Source: Gallionellaceae bacterium (GTDB lineage: Bacteria; Pseudomonadota; Gammaproteobacteria; Burkholderiales; Thiobacillaceae). From it: a stretch of DNA of 64,000 nucleotides. Both the position numbers and the translations under genes were made by a program. The notes below the pieces were generated by a model. It made no database searches and was not told the origin of the DNA. It was given only the letters and a program-made list of their open reading frames with translations. Shown one piece after another: positions 55,295 to 64,000 of this stretch (position 1 is the stretch's first letter; every line of letters starts with the position of its first letter). The stretch is taken from positions 124,001 through 188,000 of the forward strand of contig JAQTLU010000001.1 in NCBI GenBank assembly GCA_028714735.1, given 5' to 3'.

Positions 55295-55846
55295 ATGAAA
55301 TACTGCAGCTCCTGCGGCGCGCCCGTCAGCCAACGCATCCCCAGCGGGGACAATCGGCATCGCTATGTCTGCGACGCCTGCGGCGCCATCCACTACGAGA
55401 ACCCGCGCATGGTGGTCGGCTGCCTGCCCTACTGGGACGACAAGGTGCTGCTCTGCCGGCGCGCCATCGAACCGCGCTACGGCCTGTGGACCCTGCCGGC
55501 CGGCTTCATGGAAAACGGCGAGACCACCGCCGAAGGGGCCGCGCGGGAGACCCTGGAAGAGGCCGGCGCGCGGGTCGAGATCATCGACCTCTATACCCTG
55601 ATCAACGTGCCGGACATCGACCAGGTCTACCTGCTGTTCCGCGCCCGCCTGCTCGACCTCGACTTCGCGGCCGGCGAGGAGAGCCTGGAAGTCGCCCTGT
55701 TCGACGAGGCCCATATCCCCTGGGACCTGCTCGCCTTCCGCACCGTGCGCAAGACCCTGGAGCATTATTTCGAGGACCGCCGTGCGGACCAGTTCCCGCT
55801 CCATGTCGGCGATCTCGACCGGCGCGACATCAGCAGCCCAGCATGA
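55295..55846 (+). CDS. NUDIX hydrolase with zinc ribbon
   Basis: 183 aa. An N-terminal CxxC...CxxC zinc ribbon (CSSCG and CDACG) is followed by a NUDIX domain whose box fits GX5EX7REUXEEXGU (GFMENGETTAEGAARETLEEAG). Similar to NADH/ADP-ribose pyrophosphatases; substrate not determined. The next gene overlaps it by 4 nt. Confidence 0.9.
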   Translation: MKYCSSCGAPVSQRIPSGDNRHRYVCDACGAIHYENPRMVVGCLPYWDDKVLLCRRAIEPRYGLWTLPAGFMENGETTAEGAARETLEEAGARVEIIDLYTLINVPDIDQVYLLFRARLLDLDFAAGEESLEVALFDEAHIPWDLLAFRTVRKTLEHYFEDRRADQFPLHVGDLDRRDISSPA

Positions 55847-56328
55847 CCCAGGTCACCTTCGGCTACAGCGACAGCGAAGACCGCGTCTGGCTGTCGAGCA
55901 GCGCCGGCGTCCGTTTCTGGCTGACCCGGCGCCAGCTCTCGGGCCTGCTGCGGCCGATGTGCGAGATCCTGGAGAAGAGCGTGCCCGGCGACGACATCCC
56001 GAACGCCTTGCCGGCCAGCCAGCGGATCGCCCTCGAACATGAGGAAGCCCTGGCCGACAGCCCGGAAGGCCAGCCTGCCCTGGAGAAAAACAAGGAAACC
56101 CGAAGTGCCGGAACGGCCCCTGTGCAACCGCCGATCCTGGCCACCGGGATCAACTTCCAGGCCGACTCACGGCACTGCGCCCTGATCATCACGGCCGGCC
56201 ACGAACCGGCCCGGATCGACCTCAGCCGCATGGACTGTCACCGCCTGCTGGCCGCGTTGCACCAGACCAGCGTATCGGCCGGGTGGGCAGTGGCCGGACT
56301 GCCCGGCTGGCTGAGCGGCCCGCGTTGA
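55843..56328 (+). CDS. unknown protein coupled to the NUDIX gene
   Basis: 161 aa, soluble, no signal or membrane segment. Possible DNA- or protein-binding helices at the start (RFWLTRRQLSGLLRPMCEILEK) and a C-terminal part with ...SRMDCHRLLAALHQTS. No family recognised. ATGA overlap with the NUDIX hydrolase suggests joint translation. Confidence 0.7.
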   Translation: MTQVTFGYSDSEDRVWLSSSAGVRFWLTRRQLSGLLRPMCEILEKSVPGDDIPNALPASQRIALEHEEALADSPEGQPALEKNKETRSAGTAPVQPPILATGINFQADSRHCALIITAGHEPARIDLSRMDCHRLLAALHQTSVSAGWAVAGLPGWLSGPR

Positions 56329-56379
56329 AGGTCGCTTTTCAAGATCAGACCCGACCAACCGGATGACCCAAACATACTA

Positions 56380-56408
56380 TTGAACACCAGGATGGGCGTA
56401 ATTAGTAT
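56380..56408 (+). promoter_or_regulatory. sigma-70-type promoter candidate for the PEP-CTERM pair
   Basis: TTGAAC (56380-56385), 17-base spacer, TAGTAT (56403-56408), 40 bases before the first PEP-CTERM ATG. Each hexamer matches 4 of 6 consensus positions. Confidence 0.45.
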
Positions 56409-56448
56409 TCAAGCGATAATTTGAAATATTTGATAGGCAGACGCAGAG

Positions 56449-57087
56449 ATGACAACAATACCCAAGGTCCTGGCCGCAGCGCTTCTATGCCTGGGGCTGA
56501 CGCCGCTGGCTCAAGCCACGGTGACCGGCACGACCACACTGACCTTCGATGACATCTTTTCGGCCGATCCCGGGGTACCGGACGACGCCGTTGCCGATCT
56601 TGCACCTGTCTATGGCGGCCTGCAGTGGGACTCCCGCATCAAATTGATAAACCAGGATTATTATCTTGGCACGGGCGATACTAACTATTCAGGCGCGGGC
56701 TACCACACTGGCGTGGTTTCCGGCGACTGGGCCATATACAACATCGATGCCAGTGCCGTGTCGTTCTACGACACCGCGGCCTTCACCTTCATGAGCGCCG
56801 ATGTCACCCGCGCCACGTCAGATGGCAGCGTCAGCTTCTATGGCTACCGCAACGGCGTCCAGACCGAATCCATGGTGGTCAACGCCACCACCAGCGGACC
56901 GACCTTGGTGAACTTCAACTGGACCAACGTGGACAGGGTGACCTTTTCCAGCGACGGCAGCGACGCCGTACTGGACAACATCACGGTCTCCGCCGTGCCG
57001 GAACCCGAGACCTACGCCATGCTCATGGCCGGCCTGGGGATGATGGGATTTGTGGCCCGCCGTCGCCGCAGCCTGTCCGCGCGTTGA
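56449..57087 (+). CDS. PEP-CTERM sorting-signal protein
   Basis: 212 aa exported protein. A Sec signal peptide (cleavage near AQA-TVTG), a beta-rich body, and a C-terminal PEP-CTERM signal: VPEPETYAMLMAGLG, hydrophobic helix, then basic RRRR. Such proteins are processed by exosortase in EPS-producing Gram-negatives. It is followed 13 bases later by a second one. Confidence 0.92.
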   Translation: MTTIPKVLAAALLCLGLTPLAQATVTGTTTLTFDDIFSADPGVPDDAVADLAPVYGGLQWDSRIKLINQDYYLGTGDTNYSGAGYHTGVVSGDWAIYNIDASAVSFYDTAAFTFMSADVTRATSDGSVSFYGYRNGVQTESMVVNATTSGPTLVNFNWTNVDRVTFSSDGSDAVLDNITVSAVPEPETYAMLMAGLGMMGFVARRRRSLSAR

Positions 57088-57100
57088 TGGAGAGTCCGAA

Positions 57101-57697
57101 ATGAAACGCCTTGCCACCCTGTTCTGCCTGGCCTTGTCTGCCAGTGCCGCCAACGCCGCCATCCTCTCTTTCGAGGACGTACCGGGCGCCACGGCGGGTT
57201 ACTACAACAACCCCATCCCCGACGACTACGCCGGCTACGACTGGACTGGCTTTTACGTTACGGACACGACCTATCTGGCCGCCATTCGATCCGGCAACAG
57301 CAGCGGCATAACGGACGGCGCCTGGGCCGCCAGCAACGGTGGCGGAAGCCCCGCCAGTGTCACGGGCGAAACCTTGTTCAATTTCTACGGCGCCGACTTC
57401 ACCCGGTTGCGGTTTTCCACAGCCGCGACGTTGACCCTGATCGCCTATTCCGGTGGGGCCCCGCTTTACACCGACAGTTTCACGATCGGCGCGACACCGG
57501 TGACGAAGAGCTATTCCTGGACCGGCATCGACCGGCTCGAATTCATCCCCAGCGTCGGCACGCTTGGCACCAACGTCGCCATCGACCGGCTCAACCTGGT
57601 CCCGGTACCGGAACCGGAAACCTACGCCTTGATGCTGGCCGGCCTGAGCCTGATCGGCGCGGTCGCCCGTCGCCACAAACGTCGTCAAACGGCATAA
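57101..57697 (+). CDS. second PEP-CTERM sorting-signal protein
   Basis: 198 aa, same layout as its neighbour: signal peptide (cut near ANA-AILSF), beta-rich body, VPEPETYALMLAGL motif, hydrophobic segment and basic tail RRHKRR. The two bodies share only loose similarity, so this is not a simple recent duplication. Co-transcribed with the first. Confidence 0.92.
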   Translation: MKRLATLFCLALSASAANAAILSFEDVPGATAGYYNNPIPDDYAGYDWTGFYVTDTTYLAAIRSGNSSGITDGAWAASNGGGSPASVTGETLFNFYGADFTRLRFSTAATLTLIAYSGGAPLYTDSFTIGATPVTKSYSWTGIDRLEFIPSVGTLGTNVAIDRLNLVPVPEPETYALMLAGLSLIGAVARRHKRRQTA

Positions 57698-57850
57698 GGG
57701 TCGACCGGCCGGGGTCGTACCGCATCGACCCGAACGGCCGCCAGCGCCAGGCTGCATCGGCCGATATTAAATTCGACCGCTGTTTACTATCCTTAGCCTA
57801 ATTCGCTACCGCCCGCCGGCACGGACCGGCACCAACGACGAGACCACCCC

Positions 57851-58522
57851 ATGTCAGATTCAGCCGAAGAACGACAGGCCGTCAGCTTCGACAGCATTCG
57901 CCTCAAGGTCGGCGACATCTTGCAGATGCAAGCCGTGGGTACGGCCGAAACGACCCATTACGGCGTCCGCTACATGGGCGCCGTCAAGGACGCCAGCCTG
58001 TTGTTCACCCTGCCCATCGTCGACCATGAAGGCATGTGGATGCGCCTCAACGGCGAGTATGTCTTCCGCACCCTGACCGGCAGCCATATCTATGCCTTCG
58101 TCGCACGGCTGATCAAACCGCGCGCGCACCCCTACCCCTACGCCCACTTTTCCTATCCGGAATCGGTCGAGGCCAGACGGGTGCGCCGCTCGCCCCGGAT
58201 CAAGCTGGAACTGGCAAGTGCGGCCGAGAAGGCCGACGCCACCACCGTGCCGCTCACCTTCCTCGATCTCAGCCTGCATGGCGCCCTGGTGGAGGCCGAC
58301 GGGCCATTGGGCATCGCCGGCGAAACCGTGCGCGTCACCCTGCCGATCCACCTGTCCGAGGTCAACCGCAAGCTCACCCTGGAAGCGGATATCCGCAACG
58401 TGTTCGAGGGCGAACGGCCGAGATACGGACTCGAATTCCATCGCCTGGGCGACGACGATGTCCTGCTGCTGCACTTCTTCATCGACTACCAGATCGCCGA
58501 AGGGAGCAGCGGCGGGAGCTGA
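57851..58522 (+). CDS. PilZ-domain protein, YcgR-like
   Basis: 223 aa. N-terminal YcgR-type domain (about 15-100) and a C-terminal PilZ domain with the c-di-GMP-binding RRSPR (about 113-118) and DLSLHGA (about 139-145) motifs. YcgR acts as a c-di-GMP-responsive flagellar brake; without flagellar genes in the window, a role in pili or exopolysaccharide is equally possible. Confidence 0.9.
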   Translation: MSDSAEERQAVSFDSIRLKVGDILQMQAVGTAETTHYGVRYMGAVKDASLLFTLPIVDHEGMWMRLNGEYVFRTLTGSHIYAFVARLIKPRAHPYPYAHFSYPESVEARRVRRSPRIKLELASAAEKADATTVPLTFLDLSLHGALVEADGPLGIAGETVRVTLPIHLSEVNRKLTLEADIRNVFEGERPRYGLEFHRLGDDDVLLLHFFIDYQIAEGSSGGS

Positions 58523-58591
58523 GTCACCGGCCATCGGACCGGCGATGCGGCAGGGCAGGCGAACCGATCCGCCCACCCCGCAACTCCGGGC

Positions 58592-60451
58592 TCAGGCGCC
58601 CAGCAGGGCGTTCATCCGCTTGACGAAGCCGGCCGGATCGGCCAGTTGGCCGCCGTCGAGCAGCACGGCCTGGTCGAGTACCAGGCGGGCCAGGTCGCCG
58701 AAGCGTTCGCCCGCCTCGCCATCCAGTCGCTTGACCAGGGCGTGGCCGACGTTGATCTCCAGGATCGGCTTCGACTCCGGCGCATCCTGGCCCATGGCCT
58801 TGAGCATGCGGGCCAGGTGGCCGCTCATGTCCTGCTCGCCGGCCACCAGGCAGGCGGGCGAATCGACCAGGCGGGCACTGACGCGAACCTCCTTGACGTC
58901 GTCCTTCAAGGCCTCCTGCAGGCGTTCGATCAGGGCCTTGGCCGCCTCGGCCTTGGGCGCTTCCGCCTCGGCCTCGGCGCCCTCCTCCGATTTCACGGCG
59001 GACAGGTCGAGGTCGCCCCGGGCCACGCTGGCGAGCGACTTGCCGTCGAATTCGAACAGGTGGGTGACCACCCATTCGTCGACCCGGTCGGTCAGCAGCA
59101 GGACCTCGATGCCCTTCTTGCGGAAGATCTCCAGGTGCGGGCTGGACTTGGCGGCGGCCAGGCTGTCGGCGGTGACGTAATAGACCTTGTCCTGGCCTTC
59201 CTTCATGCGACCGATGTAGTCGGCGAACGACACCGTCGCCTGGTCGCTGGCAGTGCTGCGGAAACGCAGCAGCTTGGCGACGCGTTCCTGGTTGGCGTGG
59301 TCCTCGCCGACGCCCTCCTTCAACACCTCGCCGAAGTGCTCCCAGACCTTGGCGTAGTCGTCCTGGCGGTTCTCGGCCAGGTCGTCGAGCAGGTCCAGCG
59401 CCTTGCGCACGCAGCCGGCGCGGATCATCTCCATGTCCTTGGTCTGCTGGAGGATCTCGCGCGACACGTTGAGCGGCAGGTCGGCGGCGTCGATCACCCC
59501 GCGCATGAAGCGCAGGTAGGCCGGCATCAGCTTGCGGGCGTCTTCCATGATGAAGACCCGCTTCACGTACAGCTTCACCCCGGTCTTCGCTTCGCGGTCC
59601 CAGAGATCGAACGGCGCGTGGGCCGGCACGTAGAGCAGCAGGGTGTAGTCCTGGCGGCCCTCGACCCGGGCATGGGTCCAGGCCATCGGGTCCTCGTAGT
59701 CGTGGCCGACGTGCTGGTAGAAGGCCTTGTATTCCTCTTCCGTGATGTCGTTCTTCGAGCGCGCCCACAAGGCGTTGGCCTTGTTGACCGTCTCTTCCTC
59801 GCCCTTGTCGTCGATGAACACGATGGGGATGGCGATGTGGTCGGAATACTGGCGGATGACCGCCTTGATGCGCCAGTCTTCCAGGAATTCGCTCTCGTCC
59901 GCCTTCATGTGCAGGACGATCTCGGTGCCGCGGCCGGCCTTCTCGACCGTCTCCAGGCTGTACTCGCCGGCGCCGTCGGATTCCCAGCGCACGCCGTGTT
60001 CCTGGGTCAGGCCGGCCCGGCGGGTGGTCAGGGTGATCTTGTCGGCGACGATGAAGCCGGAATAGAAGCCGACCCCGAACTGGCCGATCAGTTGGGCGTC
60101 CTTCTGCTGGTCGCCGGTCAGCTTGCCGAAGAATTCCCGGGTGCCGGACTTGGCGATGGTGCCGATGTGCTCGATCACCTCCTGCCGGCTCATGCCGATG
60201 CCGTTGTCGCGGATGGTCAGGGTCTTCGCCTCCTTGTCGGCCTGGATCCAGATCTTCAGTTCGGGATCGTCCTCGTACAGGGCAGAGTCGTTGAGCGCCT
60301 CGAAGCGCAGCTTGTCGGCCGCGTCGGCGGCGTTCGAGCACAGTTCGCGGACGAAGATCTCCTTGTGCGAATACAGGGAGTGGATCATCAGTTGCAGCAG
60401 CTGCTTGACCTCGGCCTGGAAGCCCAGGGTTTCCTTGATGTTCTCAGTCAT
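58592..60451 (-). CDS. htpG: Hsp90-family chaperone HtpG
   Basis: 619 aa from ATG 60451 ([11 protein letters not shown]). The N-terminal GHKL ATPase has [14 protein letters not shown] and DNGIGM, followed by middle and C-terminal domains. It assists folding under stress. A hairpin (60474-60495) lies just upstream, only about 10 bases before the Shine-Dalgarno GGAATGG. Confidence 0.97.
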   Translation of the reverse strand: MTENIKETLGFQAEVKQLLQLMIHSLYSHKEIFVRELCSNAADAADKLRFEALNDSALYEDDPELKIWIQADKEAKTLTIRDNGIGMSRQEVIEHIGTIAKSGTREFFGKLTGDQQKDAQLIGQFGVGFYSGFIVADKITLTTRRAGLTQEHGVRWESDGAGEYSLETVEKAGRGTEIVLHMKADESEFLEDWRIKAVIRQYSDHIAIPIVFIDDKGEEETVNKANALWARSKNDITEEEYKAFYQHVGHDYEDPMAWTHARVEGRQDYTLLLYVPAHAPFDLWDREAKTGVKLYVKRVFIMEDARKLMPAYLRFMRGVIDAADLPLNVSREILQQTKDMEMIRAGCVRKALDLLDDLAENRQDDYAKVWEHFGEVLKEGVGEDHANQERVAKLLRFRSTASDQATVSFADYIGRMKEGQDKVYYVTADSLAAAKSSPHLEIFRKKGIEVLLLTDRVDEWVVTHLFEFDGKSLASVARGDLDLSAVKSEEGAEAEAEAPKAEAAKALIERLQEALKDDVKEVRVSARLVDSPACLVAGEQDMSGHLARMLKAMGQDAPESKPILEINVGHALVKRLDGEAGERFGDLARLVLDQAVLLDGGQLADPAGFVKRMNALLGA

Positions 60452-60460
60452 TTTCCATTC

Positions 60461-60495
60461 CATAAAAACGAAACCGGCCCCGTAGTTGGGGCCGG
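60461..60495 (-). terminator. hairpin terminator between dapB and htpG
   Basis: CCGGCCCC (60474-60481) and GGGGCCGG (60488-60495) form a perfect 8-bp stem with a six-base loop. On the minus strand it is followed by TTTCGTTTTT. It ends dapB or partly terminates transcription into htpG. Confidence 0.8.
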
Positions 60496-60524
60496 CAAGG
60501 CAATAGTTCAAGAGTGAATGGGGC

Positions 60525-61779
<1,255 letters not shown>

Positions 61780-61806
61780 AACGCGGCCACTACACAAGAG
61801 CACACC

Positions 61807-62238
61807 ATGACCAGCGGAGATCAGCTGAAAAGTCTGGGCCTGAAGGTCACCGGCCCGCGACGCAAGATACTGTCGTTGTTCGAGGACACCGATCAGTCCC
61901 ACCTGTCGGCCGAGGATGTCTACAAGATGCTGCTGGCGGATAACGAGGACGTCGGCCTGGCCACGGTCTATCGCGTGCTGACCCAGTTCGAGCAGGCCGG
62001 CATCCTGGTCCGCCATCGTTTCGATGACGACAAGGCCGTCTACGAGCTCAACAAGGGCAGCCATCACGACCACCTGCTGTGCATCCAGTGCGGCCGCGTC
62101 GAGGAGTTCTACGACCCCGAGATCGAGCGCCGGCAGAAGAAGATCGCCGCCGACCGCGGTTTCAGGATCCACGACCACAGCCTGTACCTGTACGTCGAGT
62201 GCATCAAGGCGGACTGCCCGCACCGGCCCAAGGGCTGA
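61807..62238 (+). CDS. fur: ferric uptake regulator Fur
   Basis: 143 aa. Winged-helix DNA-binding domain (1-82) and a metal-binding dimerisation domain with HHDHLLC, CIQCGRVEEF and the second CIKADCPH cysteine pair. Iron-responsive repressor. It is divergent from bamE and convergent with recN, two bases apart. Confidence 0.97.
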   Translation: MTSGDQLKSLGLKVTGPRRKILSLFEDTDQSHLSAEDVYKMLLADNEDVGLATVYRVLTQFEQAGILVRHRFDDDKAVYELNKGSHHDHLLCIQCGRVEEFYDPEIERRQKKIAADRGFRIHDHSLYLYVECIKADCPHRPKG

Positions 62239-62240
62239 GC

Positions 62241-63890
62241 TCAGGCGCCGCCCAGCATCTCCTCGGCGTGCCTGCGCGTCGTCTCGGTGATCTTCACCCC
62301 GCCCAGCATGCGGGCGACCTCCTCCACCCGTTCGTCCCGGCCCAGCGCGGCGACGCGGCTGAGCGCATGGCCGGCCACGGCTTCCTTGCTGACCCGGAAA
62401 TGTCCCGCCGCGCCGGCGGCAACCTGGGGCAGGTGGGTCACGCACAAAACCTGATGGCGGCGGCCCAGTTCGGCCAGCATGTGGCCGACGATCTCGGCCA
62501 CGCCGCCGCCGATGCCGGAATCGACCTCGTCGAAGATCAGGACCGGGGCGCCGGCGTTTTCCGACAGGATGGTCTGCAGCGCCAGGCCAATACGCGACAA
62601 CTCGCCGCCGGAAGCGGTCTTGGCCAGCGGCTTCAGGCCCTGGCCGGCATGGGGGGCAACCTGGAATTCGACCGCTTCCAGGCCGGCCGCCTCCGGTTCG
62701 CATGACTCCAGCGCCGCCTCGAAACGGCCGCCCTGCATCGACAGGCGCTGCATGGCCTCGGTCACCGCCTTGGCCAGCCGGGCGGCGGCCTTGCCGCGCT
62801 TTGCGCTGAGCTCTTCGGCCAGCTTCAGGTAAGCGGCACGGGCCGCTGCCGCGGTCTTGCGCAGGCCGACCGGATCGGCCAGGCGCTCCAGTTCGGCCAG
62901 TCTGGCGCGCGCCTCGTCGAGCAGGCCGGGCAGTTCTTCCGGGCGGACCCTGAACTTGCGCGCGGCATCGCTGACCTGGGCCATGCGCGCCTCGGCCTGG
63001 TTCAGGGCATCGGGATCGAGGTCGACCCGTTCGGCATAGTGGTTCAGTTCGCGGGCGGCCTCCTCGGCCTGGATCAGCGCGTTGTCGAGCATCGCCACCG
63101 CGTCGTTCAGGCTGACGTCGATCCCGGCCAGGGCCAGCAGGCGGCCATGGGCCGCGCGCAACTGGCCGGTCACGCCCTGGCCTTCGTCGTCGATCATGGC
63201 GACCACCTGCTGGGCGCCCTGGAGCAGTTCGGCGGCATGGGCCAGGCGCCGATGGCCGTCCTGCAGCGGACCCCACTCATCGGCGCCAAAGGCCAGTGCG
63301 GCCAACTCGTCGATCTGCCAGTGCAGACGCTCGCGCTCATCGGCGGCCTCGGCGGCATGGGCCTCGGCCTCGCGGCAGGACTTTTCCAGGCTGCGCCAGT
63401 GCCGGTGCGCATCGGCCACGCGCACGGCCAGCCCGGTCGCCTCGGCGTACTGATCGAGGATCTGGCGCTGCACGCCCGGCCGCAGCAGGGAATAGTGGGC
63501 ATGCTGGCCGTGGATGTCGACCAGGAATTCGCCCGCCTCCTTGAGCTGGCCCAGGGTCACCGGCCGGCCGTTGACGAAGGCGCGCGAACGCCCGCCGGCC
63601 TCGACCACACGGCGCAGCAGGCAGGTGTCGTCGTCGCCTTCCAGGTCGTTCTCCGCCAGCCACGCGGCCAGTGCCGGCGTGACCGCGAAGCTGGCCGTCA
63701 CCTCGGCCCGCTCGCCGCCCTCGCGCACCACGCCGGACTCGGCCCGTTCGCCCAGGGCCAGCTGCAGGGCATCGAGCAGGATGGACTTGCCGGCGCCGGT
63801 CTCGCCGGTCAGCACCGAGAAGCCGGGGGCGAATTCCAGGTCGAGGCGATCGACCAGGACGAAGTCGCGGATACTCAAACCAAGTAGCAT
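62241..63890 (-). CDS. recN: DNA repair ATPase RecN
   Basis: 549 aa SMC-like protein for double-strand-break repair. Walker A TGETGAGKSIL (about 28-38), a coiled-coil middle and C-terminal signature SGGELSRIGLAL with Walker B LIFDEVDSGI. Its start overlaps the nadK stop by one base (TGATG). Confidence 0.97.
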   Translation of the reverse strand: MLLGLSIRDFVLVDRLDLEFAPGFSVLTGETGAGKSILLDALQLALGERAESGVVREGGERAEVTASFAVTPALAAWLAENDLEGDDDTCLLRRVVEAGGRSRAFVNGRPVTLGQLKEAGEFLVDIHGQHAHYSLLRPGVQRQILDQYAEATGLAVRVADAHRHWRSLEKSCREAEAHAAEAADERERLHWQIDELAALAFGADEWGPLQDGHRRLAHAAELLQGAQQVVAMIDDEGQGVTGQLRAAHGRLLALAGIDVSLNDAVAMLDNALIQAEEAARELNHYAERVDLDPDALNQAEARMAQVSDAARKFRVRPEELPGLLDEARARLAELERLADPVGLRKTAAAARAAYLKLAEELSAKRGKAAARLAKAVTEAMQRLSMQGGRFEAALESCEPEAAGLEAVEFQVAPHAGQGLKPLAKTASGGELSRIGLALQTILSENAGAPVLIFDEVDSGIGGGVAEIVGHMLAELGRRHQVLCVTHLPQVAAGAAGHFRVSKEAVAGHALSRVAALGRDERVEEVARMLGGVKITETTRRHAEEMLGGA

Positions 63891-64000
63891 CAGAGTTTTT
63901 CGCCCCAGCGCAGTTTCTGGCGCAGGGTGTCGTAATAGTTGTGGTCCAGCGGCTGCAGCAGGCGCACGGCGTTGCGGGCGCGCTGGATGACCACCCGGTC
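63890..64000 (-). CDS. nadK: NAD kinase, C-terminal fragment (cut by window edge)
   Basis: Only the last 36 codons are in the window. They encode a C-terminus like ...NYYDTLRQKLRWGEKL, the typical end of bacterial NAD kinase, which makes NADP. The nadK-recN pair is common in proteobacteria. Identity rests on this short tail and the neighbour. Confidence 0.85.
   Translation of the reverse strand, partial: DRVVIQRARNAVRLLQPLDHNYYDTLRQKLRWGEKL

Overview
The window is about 64 kb of GC-rich, gene-dense bacterial chromosome, and it reads as a betaproteobacterium. The lines of evidence are the order ndk-rlmN-pilW-rodZ-ispG-hisS-yfgM-bamB, the pyrG-kdsA-eno-ftsB run, two PEP-CTERM proteins ending in VPEPETYAM-type signals, and a cyanate/nitrate ABC transporter whose binding protein resembles those of sulfur-oxidising betaproteobacteria. 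A chemolithotroph of the Thiobacillaceae/Nitrosomonadales type is my best guess, but this is inference. Both window edges cut gene neighbourhoods: a 7-bp tandem repeat lies after bamB on the left, and the C-terminus of NAD kinase lies on the right. I saw no rRNA, tRNA, IS element, prophage or CRISPR array.

Layout. 1-7670: housekeeping operon on the minus strand (outer-membrane assembly, tRNA charging, isoprenoids, cell shape, pilus, rRNA methylation, nucleotide balance). 7777-13340: SPOR protein, tilS, accA, slyD, bcp, the ribosomal oxygenase roxA and a small lipoprotein with its terminator. 13337-18745: aminotransferase, thioredoxin, mtfA, typA and purT. 18848-20671: FecR/LysM-like surface protein.

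20707-36902 is the most distinctive part, an accessory block of energy and stress metabolism containing two sigma-54 activators. The first (PAS type, with a Cys cluster) is divergent from a cytochrome bd operon, cydP-cydA-cydB-cydX, followed by a NifX-like protein, an unknown 130-aa protein and an SQR/NDH-2-like flavoprotein. A near-consensus sigma-54 promoter and two dyads 31 bp apart lie between them. The second (GAF type) sits between a cyanate/nitrate transporter-cyanase operon (minus strand) and a plus-strand operon for an OsmC-like protein, an acyl-CoA-dehydrogenase-fold flavoprotein, a DUF302-like protein, rubredoxin and a rubredoxin reductase. That last operon is preceded by a TGGCAC-N5-TTGC sigma-54 promoter and perfect palindromes. 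It looks like a self-contained flavin/rubredoxin redox system of unknown substrate and is the main candidate for new biology.

36986-40259 (minus): a VWA/metallopeptidase-like protein, a MoxR ATPase and an unknown protein. 40373-49442: NAD(P)HX dehydratase, then the compact minus-strand operon pyrG-kdsA-eno-ftsB-zipA-ligA-galU. 49589-58522: a diguanylate cyclase, a YIP1 protein, purL, a NUDIX hydrolase, an unknown protein, two PEP-CTERM proteins and a PilZ/YcgR-like protein. 58592-64000: htpG, dapB, bamE, fur, recN and the nadK 3' end.

Many long open frames run antisense to these genes. They are a by-product of high GC content and were not annotated.
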